This document shows positions 43,687 to 52,231 of a stretch of 64,000 nt of DNA, in pieces. The stretch's first letter is position 1, and every line of letters begins with the position of its first letter. The notes beneath the pieces were generated by a model. The model ran no database searches. It was not told where the DNA came from and was given only the letters and a program-made list of their open reading frames with translations. The position numbers and the translations under genes were made by a program. The stretch comes from Halovenus sp037080055 (GTDB taxonomy: Archaea > Halobacteriota > Halobacteria > Halobacteriales > Haloarculaceae): the NCBI RefSeq assembly GCF_037080055.1, contig NZ_JBAOJI010000005.1, positions 192,182 to 256,181 on the forward strand. The letters run 5' to 3'.

Positions 43687-45123
43687 ATGGACGACACACA
43701 GCGCAGCCAGGTGCTCGACAACGCGAAGTACCTCCGGGAAGTCAGACCGATCGATCCGGAGGAGATCCACGAATACGTCGAGGGACAGCCCCATCCGGCG
43801 GCCGTCCGACAGGTGCTCCGAGAATCCGCACTGGATCTCGGCCTGATCGAACGCGAGGACGGTCGCTTCGAACCCGCGCCGACCGATCCAATCGATGTAT
43901 CCTTCGGCGGGATTACCGCCCTCCCGCAGGATATCGCCCTCGCCGTCGAAGAGCAGTTGCTGGACGCGTTCGGGCCGGGGTGGCCCGACGGCACCTCCGG
44001 TGATCGACTGCGCGCGACGATCCGTGATTTCAAACAGCAGTATCTCAGCGGCGGCGAGGTGACCTACGACGACGTGACGGCGCTCGGCTACGCGATCTAC
44101 CACCTGCCGACGTACTTCGCGGCGACGCAGCACGTCCTCGCTGATCTTGCTGCCGACGGACTGGTCTCCGGTAACCTCCGCATCCTCGATGTCGGGGCGG
44201 GTGTCGGCGGGCCGGCGCTCGCAGTCGACGCTCTACTGCCGGACGAGGCGCTCGTCGAGTACCACGCCGTCGAACCGAGCGACGCGGCCGACGTGCTCGA
44301 TGCGCTGCTCGACGAGACGGGCCAGAACTTCCACCCGACGATTCACCGCGATCCGATCGAAACAGTGGGAGTCGACGGCGAGTTCGATCTGATCCTCTGT
44401 GCGAACGTCCTCTCGGAACTCGATGATCCGGAAGCGGTACTGCTGGATCTGATGGACCACCTCGCCGACGACGGCACGCTCTGTGCGCTCGCGCCGGCGG
44501 ACCGCAACACAGCGACCGACCTGCGCGACCTCGAACGGACTGTCGAGTCAGAGGCCGATGCGACGATTTACGCGCCGACGGTGCGGCTGTGGCCCCACGA
44601 GCGACCCGACAGCACCTCGTGGTCGTTCGACCGTAAACCCGACCTCGAGGTGCCCGCCTTCCAGCGTCGTCTCGACGAGGGCGAGCGGAACTCTGAACTC
44701 GATACCGACAGCGACAGGGTACCCGGTGACGGCGAGTTCGTCAACGTCGACGTGCAGTACGCGTACTCGCTGCTGCGAACCGACGGCCAGCGGGCGCTGG
44801 ATATCGACCTGTCGGGGGGTCGCTTCGCCAAGATGGCAGAAACCGAACGCCACGTCACCGACCGGATCGACTGCGCGGGGATCAAACTGAGCCACGACCT
44901 CTCCGATGGCGGGAATCCCCTCTTTCTGATCGGCGACGGCAGCGAACAGATCGACCACTTCGCCGTGCTCACCGAGGAATCACTGCTGAACGAGGATCTG
45001 CGGGCGGCCGACTACGGCGACTTTCTGCAGATCGAGAACGTCCTCGTCCTCTGGAACGACGACGAGGGGGCGTACAATCTCGTCGTCGACGGCGAGACGG
45101 TCGTCGAAGGGCTGCCGGGGTGA
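43687..45123 (+). CDS. Rsm22-family rRNA methyltransferase-like protein
   Basis: 478 residues. After a helical N-terminal domain (about 1-130) comes a SAM-binding core (NLRILDVGAGVGGPALAVDAL, HAVEPSDAADVL, FDLILCANVLSEL). The C-terminal part holds a beta-rich domain. The order, and the IYAPTVRLWPHE segment, fit the Rsm22/small-subunit ribosome assembly family. The usual Cys cluster of mitochondrial members is not evident. Transcribed with tyrA. Confidence 0.75.
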   Translation: MDDTQRSQVLDNAKYLREVRPIDPEEIHEYVEGQPHPAAVRQVLRESALDLGLIEREDGRFEPAPTDPIDVSFGGITALPQDIALAVEEQLLDAFGPGWPDGTSGDRLRATIRDFKQQYLSGGEVTYDDVTALGYAIYHLPTYFAATQHVLADLAADGLVSGNLRILDVGAGVGGPALAVDALLPDEALVEYHAVEPSDAADVLDALLDETGQNFHPTIHRDPIETVGVDGEFDLILCANVLSELDDPEAVLLDLMDHLADDGTLCALAPADRNTATDLRDLERTVESEADATIYAPTVRLWPHERPDSTSWSFDRKPDLEVPAFQRRLDEGERNSELDTDSDRVPGDGEFVNVDVQYAYSLLRTDGQRALDIDLSGGRFAKMAETERHVTDRIDCAGIKLSHDLSDGGNPLFLIGDGSEQIDHFAVLTEESLLNEDLRAADYGDFLQIENVLVLWNDDEGAYNLVVDGETVVEGLPG

Positions 45124-45182
45124 GCAATCCGCGGCGGCCCTAAGAGCGCAGGCTTGAAAGTATATCCCCACTGAATAGAGGC

Positions 45183-45965
45183 ATGGACGACCTCGATATT
45201 CTGGTGACGAACGACGACGGGATCGACTCGCTGGGGTTTCACGCGCTGTACGACGCGCTCTCTGAGATCGGGTCGGTCACCGCCGTCGCGCCGGCAGACG
45301 ACCAGAGCGCAGTCGGACGATCTGTCTCCCAGCGGGTCGCCGTCCGCGAGCACGAACTCGGCTACGTAATCGAGGGGACGCCGGTCGACTGCGTCGTCGC
45401 CGGTCTCTCTTCGCTGTGTCCGGAGACCGATCTGGTCGTCGCTGGCTGTAATCAGGGGGCGAACATGGGCGCGGCCGTGCTCGGTCGGTCCGGGACGGTG
45501 AGCGCTGCCGTCGAGGCGGCCTTCCACGGCGTTCCGGGCATCGCTGCCTCGCTGTACGTCCCCAGTCCCGACTGGGAGAAAGACTCTGAGATCCCGCGGG
45601 AGTCGTACGCCCCCGCCGTCGACGCCGCGACGTATCTCGCCGACCGGGCCTTCGAGGAGGGACTGTTCGAGGTCGCAGATTACCTGAACATCAACGCTCC
45701 GTCGGCGAAGGTCTGTGACGGCGAGATGGAGATCACCCGGCCCTCCCACGTCTACGAACTCTCTTCGCAGCAGGACGGCGACCAGATCGAACTCGTCAAT
45801 CCCATCTGGGAGAAACTCGCCCACGGCGAGATTTCCGATCCCGACGGGACGGACCGGCGGGCGATCATGGAGAACAAGATCAGCGTCTCGCCGCTGAAAG
45901 CCCCGCACAGCACCGAACGGATCGACGCGCTCGACGAACTGGCAGCGAACTACCCGGGCTGGTGA
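45183..45965 (+). CDS. surE: 5'/3'-nucleotidase SurE
   Basis: 260 residues. DILVTNDDGIDSLGFHAL carries the metal-binding DD pair, followed by PADDQSAVGRSVS (metal-binding Ser/Asn region), VIEGTPVDCVVAGL and VVAGCNQGANMG. SurE dephosphorylates nucleoside monophosphates. Full-length. ATG at 45183 is natural. Confidence 0.93.
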   Translation: MDDLDILVTNDDGIDSLGFHALYDALSEIGSVTAVAPADDQSAVGRSVSQRVAVREHELGYVIEGTPVDCVVAGLSSLCPETDLVVAGCNQGANMGAAVLGRSGTVSAAVEAAFHGVPGIAASLYVPSPDWEKDSEIPRESYAPAVDAATYLADRAFEEGLFEVADYLNINAPSAKVCDGEMEITRPSHVYELSSQQDGDQIELVNPIWEKLAHGEISDPDGTDRRAIMENKISVSPLKAPHSTERIDALDELAANYPGW

Positions 45966-46014
45966 GCAGTCCGGACCCGGCGGTATTTTACTCCCTCGCC
46001 TGCATCGGCGTTGT

Positions 46015-46485
46015 ATGGCACCGACGGCAGGCGATCAGGCACCGGAGTTCGAGGCGTTGCTCTGTACAGGCGAGACGTTCCGATCGACGACACTGGAGGA
46101 GGCGCTGGACGGCGGCGGCGTCCTCGTCTTCTTTGGCTTCGCGTTCTCCGCAATCGACGAGAACTGGTGGAAACGATACGACCGGGCGGACTGGGACGAG
46201 TTCGACGTGCCCGTCCTCGGTGTGAGTCGGGACGGCCCGTACGCACAGAATGCCTTCATCCGCTATCTCGATAGCCCGTTCCGGATGTTCTCCGATACCG
46301 ACGGCGACGCCTCGGAGGCGTTCGATCTGCTCACCGAGCGTGGCGGAATGTCCGATACGTCGACACCGATGCGGTCGGTGTTCGTCGTCGACGAGGATGG
46401 GGAGATTGCCTACGACTGGGTGGCCGACGACTGGATTTCGCCGGTCCCACGCGAGGAGATCGAGGATGCAGTCGCGGAGTTGTAG
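46015..46485 (+). CDS. Redoxin-fold protein lacking the peroxidatic cysteine
   Basis: 156 residues with the peroxiredoxin (AhpC/TSA) fold: AGDQAPEFEALL start, VLVFFGFAFSAIDENWW at the active-site loop, VPVLGVSRDGPYAQNAF and MRSVFVVDEDGEIAYDW. The active-site loop, where peroxiredoxins have PxxxTxxC, contains no Cys; the only Cys is near residue 17. It is therefore probably not a peroxidase. ATG at 46015. Confidence 0.82.
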   Translation: MAPTAGDQAPEFEALLCTGETFRSTTLEEALDGGGVLVFFGFAFSAIDENWWKRYDRADWDEFDVPVLGVSRDGPYAQNAFIRYLDSPFRMFSDTDGDASEAFDLLTERGGMSDTSTPMRSVFVVDEDGEIAYDWVADDWISPVPREEIEDAVAEL

Positions 46486-46535
46486 CGGGATCCATTTCCA
46501 AACTGTTTAGACCGCTGGTTGACCTATGACCCGGT

Positions 46536-47573
46536 ATGACAGTACGTGCAGGCATCCTCGGCGCGACAGGGGCAGTCGGACAGCGGCTCATCCAACTTCT
46601 CGAACCACACCCGGAGTTCGAGATTGCGGCACTGACCGCGAGTGAAGACAGCGCAGGGTCGCAGTACAAAGAGGCGGCCAAGTGGCGGATCAACATGCCG
46701 ATTCCGGACTCGGTCGCCGAGATGACAGTCGGCGCGACGGCGCCGGAGGACGTTCCCGACGACATCGATATCATCTTCTCTTCGCTGCCGTCGAGCATCG
46801 GCGAAGAGGTCGAACCGGCCTTCTGCGAGGCGGGGTATATCGTCTCCTCGAACTCCTCGAACGCGCGGGCTGACGACGACGTGCCGCTAACGATCCCGGA
46901 GATCAACGCTGACCACATCGATCTGATCGAGGTCCAGCGTGACGAACGCGGCTGGGACGGCGCGCTCGTCAAAAATCCCAACTGCTCGACGATCACGATG
47001 GTGCCGCCGCTGGCGGCACTGGACGACGCCTTCGGCCTCGACCGGATCACCGTCTCGACGCTGCAGGCGGTCTCGGGCGCGGGCTACTCTGGCGTCACCT
47101 CGATGGAGATCATCGACAACGCGATTCCGCACATCGGCGGCGAGGAGAACAAAATGGAGACCGAATCCCGGAAACTGCTCGGCGAGTTCGACGGCGCAGA
47201 GGTCTCCTGGCACGACGCACAGGTCGACGCCTCCTGCAACCGGATTCCGACGCTGGACGGCCACCTCGAAAACGTCTGGACCGACACCGCCGAGGATGCG
47301 ACCGTCGAGGAAGCGAAGGAGGCTCTGCGATCCTACCCGACGCTGGATCTCCACAGTTCGCCGGACCAGCTCATCCACGTCTTCGAGCAGCCTGACCGAC
47401 CGCAGCCGCGGCTGGACCGCGATACGGAGAACGGTATGGCCATCGCGGCCGGTGGAGTTCAGGAGACAGAGGGCGGACTGCAGTTCAACTGCCTGGCACA
47501 CAATACGCTACGCGGTGCGGCCGGCGCGTCGGTACTGAACGGCGAACTGTTGCTCGAACGGGGCTACCTGTAG
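46536..47573 (+). CDS. asd: Aspartate-semialdehyde dehydrogenase
   Basis: 345 residues. NADP-binding GILGATGAVGQRLIQLL, phosphate-binding SSLPSSIGEEVEPAF, SNSSNARADDDVPLTIPEIN and the catalytic Cys in KNPNCSTITMVPPL identify the archaeal/fungal-type Asd, which makes aspartate semialdehyde for threonine, methionine and lysine synthesis. SGAGYSGVTSMEIIDNAIPHIGGEENKMETES is also typical. Complete. Confidence 0.95.
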   Translation: MTVRAGILGATGAVGQRLIQLLEPHPEFEIAALTASEDSAGSQYKEAAKWRINMPIPDSVAEMTVGATAPEDVPDDIDIIFSSLPSSIGEEVEPAFCEAGYIVSSNSSNARADDDVPLTIPEINADHIDLIEVQRDERGWDGALVKNPNCSTITMVPPLAALDDAFGLDRITVSTLQAVSGAGYSGVTSMEIIDNAIPHIGGEENKMETESRKLLGEFDGAEVSWHDAQVDASCNRIPTLDGHLENVWTDTAEDATVEEAKEALRSYPTLDLHSSPDQLIHVFEQPDRPQPRLDRDTENGMAIAAGGVQETEGGLQFNCLAHNTLRGAAGASVLNGELLLERGYL

Positions 47574-47618
47574 CTCCAGACCAGTACGTATAGGTGACCG
47601 TATCACGAAAGCTCCGGT

Positions 47619-48140
47619 GTGACAGGGAGCGACCGGACTGCAATTTTGGGTGGGACGTTCACACCGATTCACAACGGACATCGAGCACTGCTACACAAGG
47701 CATTCCAGACCGCCTCACACGACGGCGAGGGCGACGGGCACGTCATCGTCGGGTTGACCTCATCCGACCTGGCAACCGAGACACGGGGGAACTCGAAACA
47801 CGCGAAGCAACTCGGCTCCTACCCCAACCGACGAGAGGCGCTGGCGGGAGAACTCGACATTCTCGCCGAGACGTACTCGGCTAGCTACGAAATCGTCAAA
47901 TTACAGGATACGTACGGCCCTGCCGCGACGCGAGCGGACGCCGACGCCCTGATCGTCTCGCCGGAAGCGAAGGCCCAGCGTCGGGCGAACGAACTCAACG
48001 AGGACCGTCTCGAACGCGGATTAGACCGATTGGAGATTCACACCGCACCATTTGTCGTCGCAGAAGACGGGACCCGAATCAGTAGTACACGAATCAGAAA
48101 CGGCGAAATCGACCCCAACGGTCGAATCCTCGACGAGTAA
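47619..48140 (+). CDS. coaD: Archaeal phosphopantetheine adenylyltransferase
   Basis: 173 residues. AILGGTFTPIHNGHRALLHKAF has the T/HxGH nucleotidyltransferase motif, followed by HVIVGLTSSDLA and, near the end, the ISSTRIRNGEID signature that replaces the ISST motif region. This is the archaeal COG1019-type enzyme in coenzyme A synthesis. The start is a GTG at 47619, giving MTGSDRTAILGGTF. Confidence 0.9.
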   Translation: MTGSDRTAILGGTFTPIHNGHRALLHKAFQTASHDGEGDGHVIVGLTSSDLATETRGNSKHAKQLGSYPNRREALAGELDILAETYSASYEIVKLQDTYGPAATRADADALIVSPEAKAQRRANELNEDRLERGLDRLEIHTAPFVVAEDGTRISSTRIRNGEIDPNGRILDE

Positions 48141-48164
48141 CGCCCCCCACAGCCGGATCCCTCC

Positions 48165-49520
48165 TCAGATAACGTACTCCGACTCCCGGAACTGCACGTA
48201 GTTGCCGCTTTTGAACCGGCTTCTCGTCCGCTTGTAGCCGTAGAGCAGTTTGAACCCAGTCAGACCTGCTCTGAGTGTACTCCGCCAGTTGTACTCGCCG
48301 CGGTTGACCATCGTCTCGGCCGCGCCGAAGGTACGATCCCAGTCACTGGGCTGGTACCCTCTGACGAGTTCGGCCATCGTGACGTTACGCAGGAACTCGG
48401 TCCCGAGCGCTGCTTGCCACTCGCGGTTGTACCCGTTGAGATCGCCCTCGCCCGCGAGTCGGCCCGCTATCTTGCCAGTTCTGACTGCGACGTGGTCGCC
48501 ACCTTCGTGAAACGCCGAAGTGCCACCCATCGCCCCGCCGACGACCGCGATTCCTGCCTCCGTCGGGGATTCGATGGGGCGCGTCGAGGAGATGGCGTAG
48601 GTTTCGGTTCCCTTTCGCTTGCCTCGGTCCTCCGCCAGCGGGAAGTCCTCGATATCGTATTCGGGATACTCGCGTTCGATCAGTCGCTCGATGTAAGTTC
48701 GGCCCTGCGGGATCTGAGTATCCTCTTCGCGAAGCAACTCCCAGAGCTGTGGATCGTAGTCGTCGATATCCAGCCCGATGGGCATCGTCAGTCCGATTCG
48801 AGCGACTTGGCCGTCGTTCGGGAAGACCCACGGATAGGCCGTGTGGCCGGGCATCAGCCCCCACCAGAACTTCAGGCGTCCGGGCTCGTAGAGTTCCTCG
48901 GGTACCTCGCGGTGCTCCTGATAGGCGATGTGGTTCACCTCGGTCGGGTTGAGAATGTTCTCGATGGCGTGCTCCGTCGTGAACTGATCGAGGGTCTCGG
49001 TTGTGACCGTCCGCTGGGGACCGTCGGCGAGGATGAGATACTCCGCCGTGATCTCCTCGCCGTTCGACAGCGTTAGCGTGTGCTCGTGGCTGCCGTTGAC
49101 CGTGCTCTCGACGTTCGTCACGCTATCGCCGATCTGGTAGTTCGCGCCGGCCGATTCGGCTCGTTCGCGGAGCCAATCGTCGAACTTTGCTCGGTGGAAT
49201 GCCACCCCGAACTCCGGGTAACTCGCGTCGATACCCGTCTCGTCGATCCGAAACGTCTCCGAGGGCCCGATAAAATCCGCGCCGTCCAGCGATCTGAGGA
49301 TCACGTCGTCGGGTATCTCGTCGGGCTCGAAATCCATCAGGTCGATCCAGTAGTCGAGCAACCCCGCCGCGTCGGTCGAGTCGGGTCCGAGTCCTTCGCG
49401 GTCCTCCCGCGGAACTCCCTTCTCGATGACGAGCGCGTTCGCACCCGTCGACGCGGCTGCCGCTGCCGCGGCAGTGCCGGCGGGCCCACCACCAACGATT
49501 GCTACGTCGACACGCTCCAT
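48165..49520 (-). CDS. Geranylgeranyl-reductase-family FAD-dependent oxidoreductase
   Basis: 451 residues. FAD-binding VDVAIVGGGPAGTAAAAAAA, second motif YLILADGPQRTV, and FAD-binding AGIAVVGGAMGGTSAFHEGG place it in the geranylgeranyl reductase group, which saturates isoprenoid chains of archaeal lipids or respiratory quinones. Haloarchaea have several paralogues; whether this one acts on lipids, menaquinone or a carotenoid is not evident. The tail (about 400-451) is basic. Confidence 0.88.
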   Translation of the reverse strand: MERVDVAIVGGGPAGTAAAAAAASTGANALVIEKGVPREDREGLGPDSTDAAGLLDYWIDLMDFEPDEIPDDVILRSLDGADFIGPSETFRIDETGIDASYPEFGVAFHRAKFDDWLRERAESAGANYQIGDSVTNVESTVNGSHEHTLTLSNGEEITAEYLILADGPQRTVTTETLDQFTTEHAIENILNPTEVNHIAYQEHREVPEELYEPGRLKFWWGLMPGHTAYPWVFPNDGQVARIGLTMPIGLDIDDYDPQLWELLREEDTQIPQGRTYIERLIEREYPEYDIEDFPLAEDRGKRKGTETYAISSTRPIESPTEAGIAVVGGAMGGTSAFHEGGDHVAVRTGKIAGRLAGEGDLNGYNREWQAALGTEFLRNVTMAELVRGYQPSDWDRTFGAAETMVNRGEYNWRSTLRAGLTGFKLLYGYKRTRSRFKSGNYVQFRESEYVI

Positions 49521-49692
49521 ACCTGTAGGCCAGCCACTCGGTGCTTAAATCCACTGCTATCCGTCTCGATGCCGGTGCCGCTACTCTGTCAGAGTGAACC
49601 GCTCCTTCGGCGGCCAACTACCCGCATTCATGACTGCAAGCCGATACTTTCTAACCTCGTTCAAAAAACACTATTGCGTGTCACAGTATAGC

Positions 49693-50271
49693 ATGACATC
49701 CATGAACGACCAGTCCGACTCGGTCAGCACGGCCGTTTCTCGTTCTCGGCGCGTATTTCTCAGTTCGGTCGGAGTTGGACTGGCGTCGCTCTCGACGTTC
49801 ACCACGGTCGGTCGCCTCAGTCGGGGTGAGAGCCGGACCGCGGACAAAAGCGACGAGGCGACTCGGCCATCCGAACCGGTCAATACTAAACTCGGTTTCA
49901 GTTCGACGGCAGTCACGACCAGAGAGACAGTCATCATGACCTGCGAGTGGGAAATCACTACTCGCGTCGCCTCCGGTGGGTTTCACAGCTTGATGGCGGT
50001 CGTTCAGTCTGCCACTATCGATTCTCCAGAACCGATCACAGAGCCGTTTCCACCGGATCGCAGGTGGACTTACGACACGGCGGGTGCGGACATTCCGATT
50101 CGTGGCGCGATATATCAGTGGTCCGCAGCGGACAGGTGGGTCACGCCCTGCACATACCGGGTTGAGGCACTGATCGATCCGTATCATTCGGGAGAAGTCA
50201 CCGCACTTGTGGGCCCGTCAGGTGGTGAGTACTTCGACTGGACACGAGAGACAATTTCTGTCGACTGGTGA
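49693..50271 (+). CDS. Tat-exported protein, unknown function
   Basis: 192 residues starting MTSMNDQSDSVSTAVSRSRRVFLSSVGVG: an Arg pair (SRRVFLSS) and a hydrophobic stretch make a probable twin-arginine signal, with no lipobox. The mature part is beta-rich with two Cys (MTCEWEI, TPCTYRV), perhaps a disulfide. No recognised domain. G+C is a little lower than in the neighbouring core genes. Confidence 0.65.
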   Translation: MTSMNDQSDSVSTAVSRSRRVFLSSVGVGLASLSTFTTVGRLSRGESRTADKSDEATRPSEPVNTKLGFSSTAVTTRETVIMTCEWEITTRVASGGFHSLMAVVQSATIDSPEPITEPFPPDRRWTYDTAGADIPIRGAIYQWSAADRWVTPCTYRVEALIDPYHSGEVTALVGPSGGEYFDWTRETISVDW

Positions 50272-50290
50272 CTCGGGGCCGTTCGTTGGC

Positions 50291-50911
50291 TCAGGGGGAC
50301 TGACGGATCGAGGCTGTCGGCGATGTCAGCCCGGATTTGTCCGATCCCGACGTTGTTTCGAGTGACTCGAACGCCGCACTCCAGTTGATTTCGCTTCCTT
50401 CGAGAATCGTGTTGACTTGCGAGTGTTTGTGTTCGGCTTGCTCACAGAGCTTGAGATACTCTTCGACGCTTTCGAGGTCTTCGGGAGAGGCGCTCGCTTC
50501 GACCCGACCGACAGTCGCGCTGACCGCGAAAAACTCCAACAGCGCTGACTGGTAGGCTTTCTGCGTCCCAATTTTTTCGATCGTCGTTTCGAGGGTTTCT
50601 CTATCGGCCGGTTTCCGGATGTACTCGTCGACCGGCGACTCCGCGACGGAGAAATTCGCCCTCTCGGAACTGATCATGATGATCTGGCAGTCGTATCCGT
50701 CGTTGCAGATCTCCGCCGCCACGTCGAGACCGGACGGACCAGGCATGTTCCGGTCGAGGAGGACGAGATCGACACTGGGATCGATCTCTTCGAGTGCGAC
50801 TGTTCCGTTCGGGGCAGTCCGAACGCCGTGATCTGATTCGAGCCAGAGCGTGTAGAGATCCCGACAGCCCTCGGTATCGTCGACAACTAATATCTCAAGG
50901 TTCTCAGTCAT
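50291..50911 (-). CDS. Response regulator with HalX-like C-terminal domain
   Basis: 206 residues. The receiver domain (about 1-118) has the acidic pair DD (11-12), phospho-acceptor Asp in VLLDRNMPGPSG, the switch Ser in MISSER and the Lys in YIRKPADRE. The C-terminal part (about 120-180, coiled coil KAYQSALLEFFAVSATVGRVEA...) resembles the HalX domain found after haloarchaeal receivers. No DNA-binding domain is present. No kinase lies beside it; the kinase at 14954 is 34 kb away and only a speculative partner. Confidence 0.85.
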   Translation of the reverse strand: MTENLEILVVDDTEGCRDLYTLWLESDHGVRTAPNGTVALEEIDPSVDLVLLDRNMPGPSGLDVAAEICNDGYDCQIIMISSERANFSVAESPVDEYIRKPADRETLETTIEKIGTQKAYQSALLEFFAVSATVGRVEASASPEDLESVEEYLKLCEQAEHKHSQVNTILEGSEINWSAAFESLETTSGSDKSGLTSPTASIRQSP

Positions 50912-51182
50912 TCTCTTAGTTCTATCATCGGAGTAGTCTACCCTTAATTGTCGACACCGTCCACAACCGTTCATACCGTTTAGTCTGTTTTCACAGCGTT
51001 TAAACGCCACTTTTTACCCTCTCCTGCCACCATTTACCAAAAATTGGGTTACTGCCGTACTGCCGCCGATACAATTGTCGATACTGATACCGCTCTCTGT
51101 CCACCAGTTGTGGGGTCGGATTCGGGGCTGGTCGTCGTGTTTAGTCGAATCTGGGTGTACGAAGGGTCTAAACGACTGGCCG

Positions 51183-51446
51183 GCATTCTTTCGAATGCAT
51201 GCCTTAGTCCCCGCGTGAGCAGACCCGCTCGGGTGCGATGACAGCGCGGTGAACCCGGGCATGCGATATCCGGCCCCGTTCGGGGCCACACGAGCGGCGA
51301 CCGCCGCTCGCGCGACTGGTCATCTTGACGGATGACCCGCCTCGACGGCTGACGCCGTCTCGGCATTCCGGTTATCCTGACGGATAACCCGCCCGGCACG
51401 AGGGTTAGCCGGCCGACCAAGGCACACCGCCGGGAATGACGCCGGT
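51183..51446. ncRNA. Candidate structured RNA or hairpin array with TGAC loops
   Basis: Consecutive perfect stems are visible: GCATTC/GAATGC (51183-51198, loop TTTC); GGCCCC/GGGGCC (51272-51287, loop GTTC); an 8-bp CGAGCGGC stem (51291-51310, loop GACC); GGTCATC/GATGACC (51318-51337, loop TTGACG); GACGGC/GCCGTC (51344-51359, loop TGAC); and GGTTATCC/GGATAACC (51370-51389, loop TGAC). A weaker CCGG stem with TGAC in its loop lies near 51430-51446. Three perfect stems share TGAC. The strand is unknown: a TATA-like TATAAAAT on the minus strand near 51470 would give a minus transcript with GTCA loops. No universal core of RNase P RNA or SRP RNA is present. Confidence 0.5.
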
Positions 51447-51449
51447 CGT

Positions 51450-51471
51450 TAGTGTTCCGGGCGTACATTTT
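51450..51471 (+). repeat. Direct repeat A
   Basis: TAGTGTTCCGGGCGTACATTTT. Identical over 22 bases to positions 52210-52231 (copy B). It lacks the upstream CTACTAGTAG palindrome part seen in copies B and C. It lies immediately downstream (3') of the minus-strand DUF5615 gene. Confidence 0.85.
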
Positions 51472-51492
51472 ATATGTCCGAGAGAGAGGTCT

Positions 51493-51834
51493 CTATAGCC
51501 AGTTTCGACTCACGTATTCGAGCATCACGTCGGACTGGTCTATGTACTCGGAGAGTTCGTATACAATGTCTCCGACTTCTTGGGCCGAAAGGGTCTGATC
51601 CTTCTGGAAAAGAATCCCAACTGTTTCTTCGATATCGATCTGGGTGAAGAAGAAGTCATCCTGCGTGAGAATGAGGCGATCCGTCTCGCGTCCGTATGTA
51701 GCGATCGATTCATCGCCAGCACCGAGGCCGAGTTCTTCGACATCTCCAACCCACTCGACATCGTATCCGAGTTTCCGTAGGTAGCGGATCGTCGCCTGCT
51801 CGACGTTTTCGTCAGCGAGGATACGATACCCCAT
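51493..51834 (-). CDS. DUF5615 PIN-like toxin candidate
   Basis: 113 residues: MGYRILADENVEQATIRYLRKLGYDVEWVGD has the DEN/D start of the DUF5615 PIN-like fold, and RLILTQDDFFFTQ supplies the second acidic cluster. Such proteins are predicted ribonuclease toxins and occur with DUF433 antitoxins, as here: the upstream gene's stop region overlaps or abuts this start at 51834. Toxicity is inferred from family and pairing. Confidence 0.82.
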   Translation of the reverse strand: MGYRILADENVEQATIRYLRKLGYDVEWVGDVEELGLGAGDESIATYGRETDRLILTQDDFFFTQIDIEETVGILFQKDQTLSAQEVGDIVYELSEYIDQSDVMLEYVSRNWL

Positions 51835-52115
51835 TAGTCGCGCACATCGTCAGGATCGCTGGTCAAGTGATCGTGCTCCTCGACTGCGGATTGCCGCTGG
51901 CGTTCAATCGTACGCATCTCTTCGGGATGGTCGTGATAGTACGTGAGCGCCCGATAGACATCGGCCACATCGAGGTCATGGCGATCAGCGACTGTTCTCG
52001 GAGCGAGCTCTCGCCCTTCAACCTGCTCTTTGATGAACTGAACAGTAATTCGCCGGCCTTCGAGATGTGGCTCGTCGTGTAGTTCCTGCACGATACGTCT
52101 CGTCACTTGGCTCAT
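51834..52115 (-). CDS. DUF433 antitoxin-like protein
   Basis: 93 residues: MSQVTRRIVQELHDEPHLEGRRITVQFIKEQVEGRELAPRTVADRHDLDVADVYRALTYYHDHPEEM. The GRRITVQ-type strand and the helix-turn-helix are those of the DUF433 family, usual partners of DUF5615/PIN-like toxins. First gene of the two-gene operon; its stop overlaps the start of the toxin gene by one base. The whole operon lies between direct repeats A and B. Confidence 0.8.
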   Translation of the reverse strand: MSQVTRRIVQELHDEPHLEGRRITVQFIKEQVEGRELAPRTVADRHDLDVADVYRALTYYHDHPEEMRTIERQRQSAVEEHDHLTSDPDDVRD

Positions 52116-52167
52116 ACAACATGCTACGCCGCCATCATACTTGAACGTCTGGACTGGAGTTCTGTCC

Positions 52168-52231
52168 GGTTTCCACGTTCACCGAGCCTACTAGTAGCTT
52201 CTCGCGCGATAGTGTTCCGGGCGTACATTTT
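52168..52231 (+). repeat. Direct repeat B (long form)
   Basis: Starts GGTTTCCACGTTCACCGAGC, continues with the palindrome CTACTAGTAG and ends TAGTGTTCCGGGCGTACATTTT. It shares most positions of its 64 bases with copy C (54402-54469). It lies upstream (5') of the minus-strand toxin-antitoxin operon. Confidence 0.85.

Larger units (their letters stand above)
50912..51492. other. Intergenic region holding the hairpin chain
   Basis: 581 bases between the response regulator and the DUF5615 gene. The first 180 bases are A+T-richer and hold the regulator's promoter region. From 51183 onwards the DNA is dense in perfect inverted repeats. A minus-strand opening of 139 codons (51468-51049) crosses every hairpin, is extremely Arg-rich and has no domain, so it is not called. 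At the right end, direct repeat A (51450-51471) precedes the DUF5615 stop. Confidence 0.6.

Noticed and set aside
51049..51468. A 139-codon minus-strand frame across the hairpin region
   Set aside because: Extremely Arg-rich, no domain, and it crosses every perfect hairpin; typical of shadow frames in high G+C DNA.
51183..51480. RNase P RNA or SRP RNA
   Set aside because: Neither the GAGGAAAGUCC core of RNase P RNA nor the GGAAGG...GGGAGCA helix 8 motif of SRP RNA is present on either strand.
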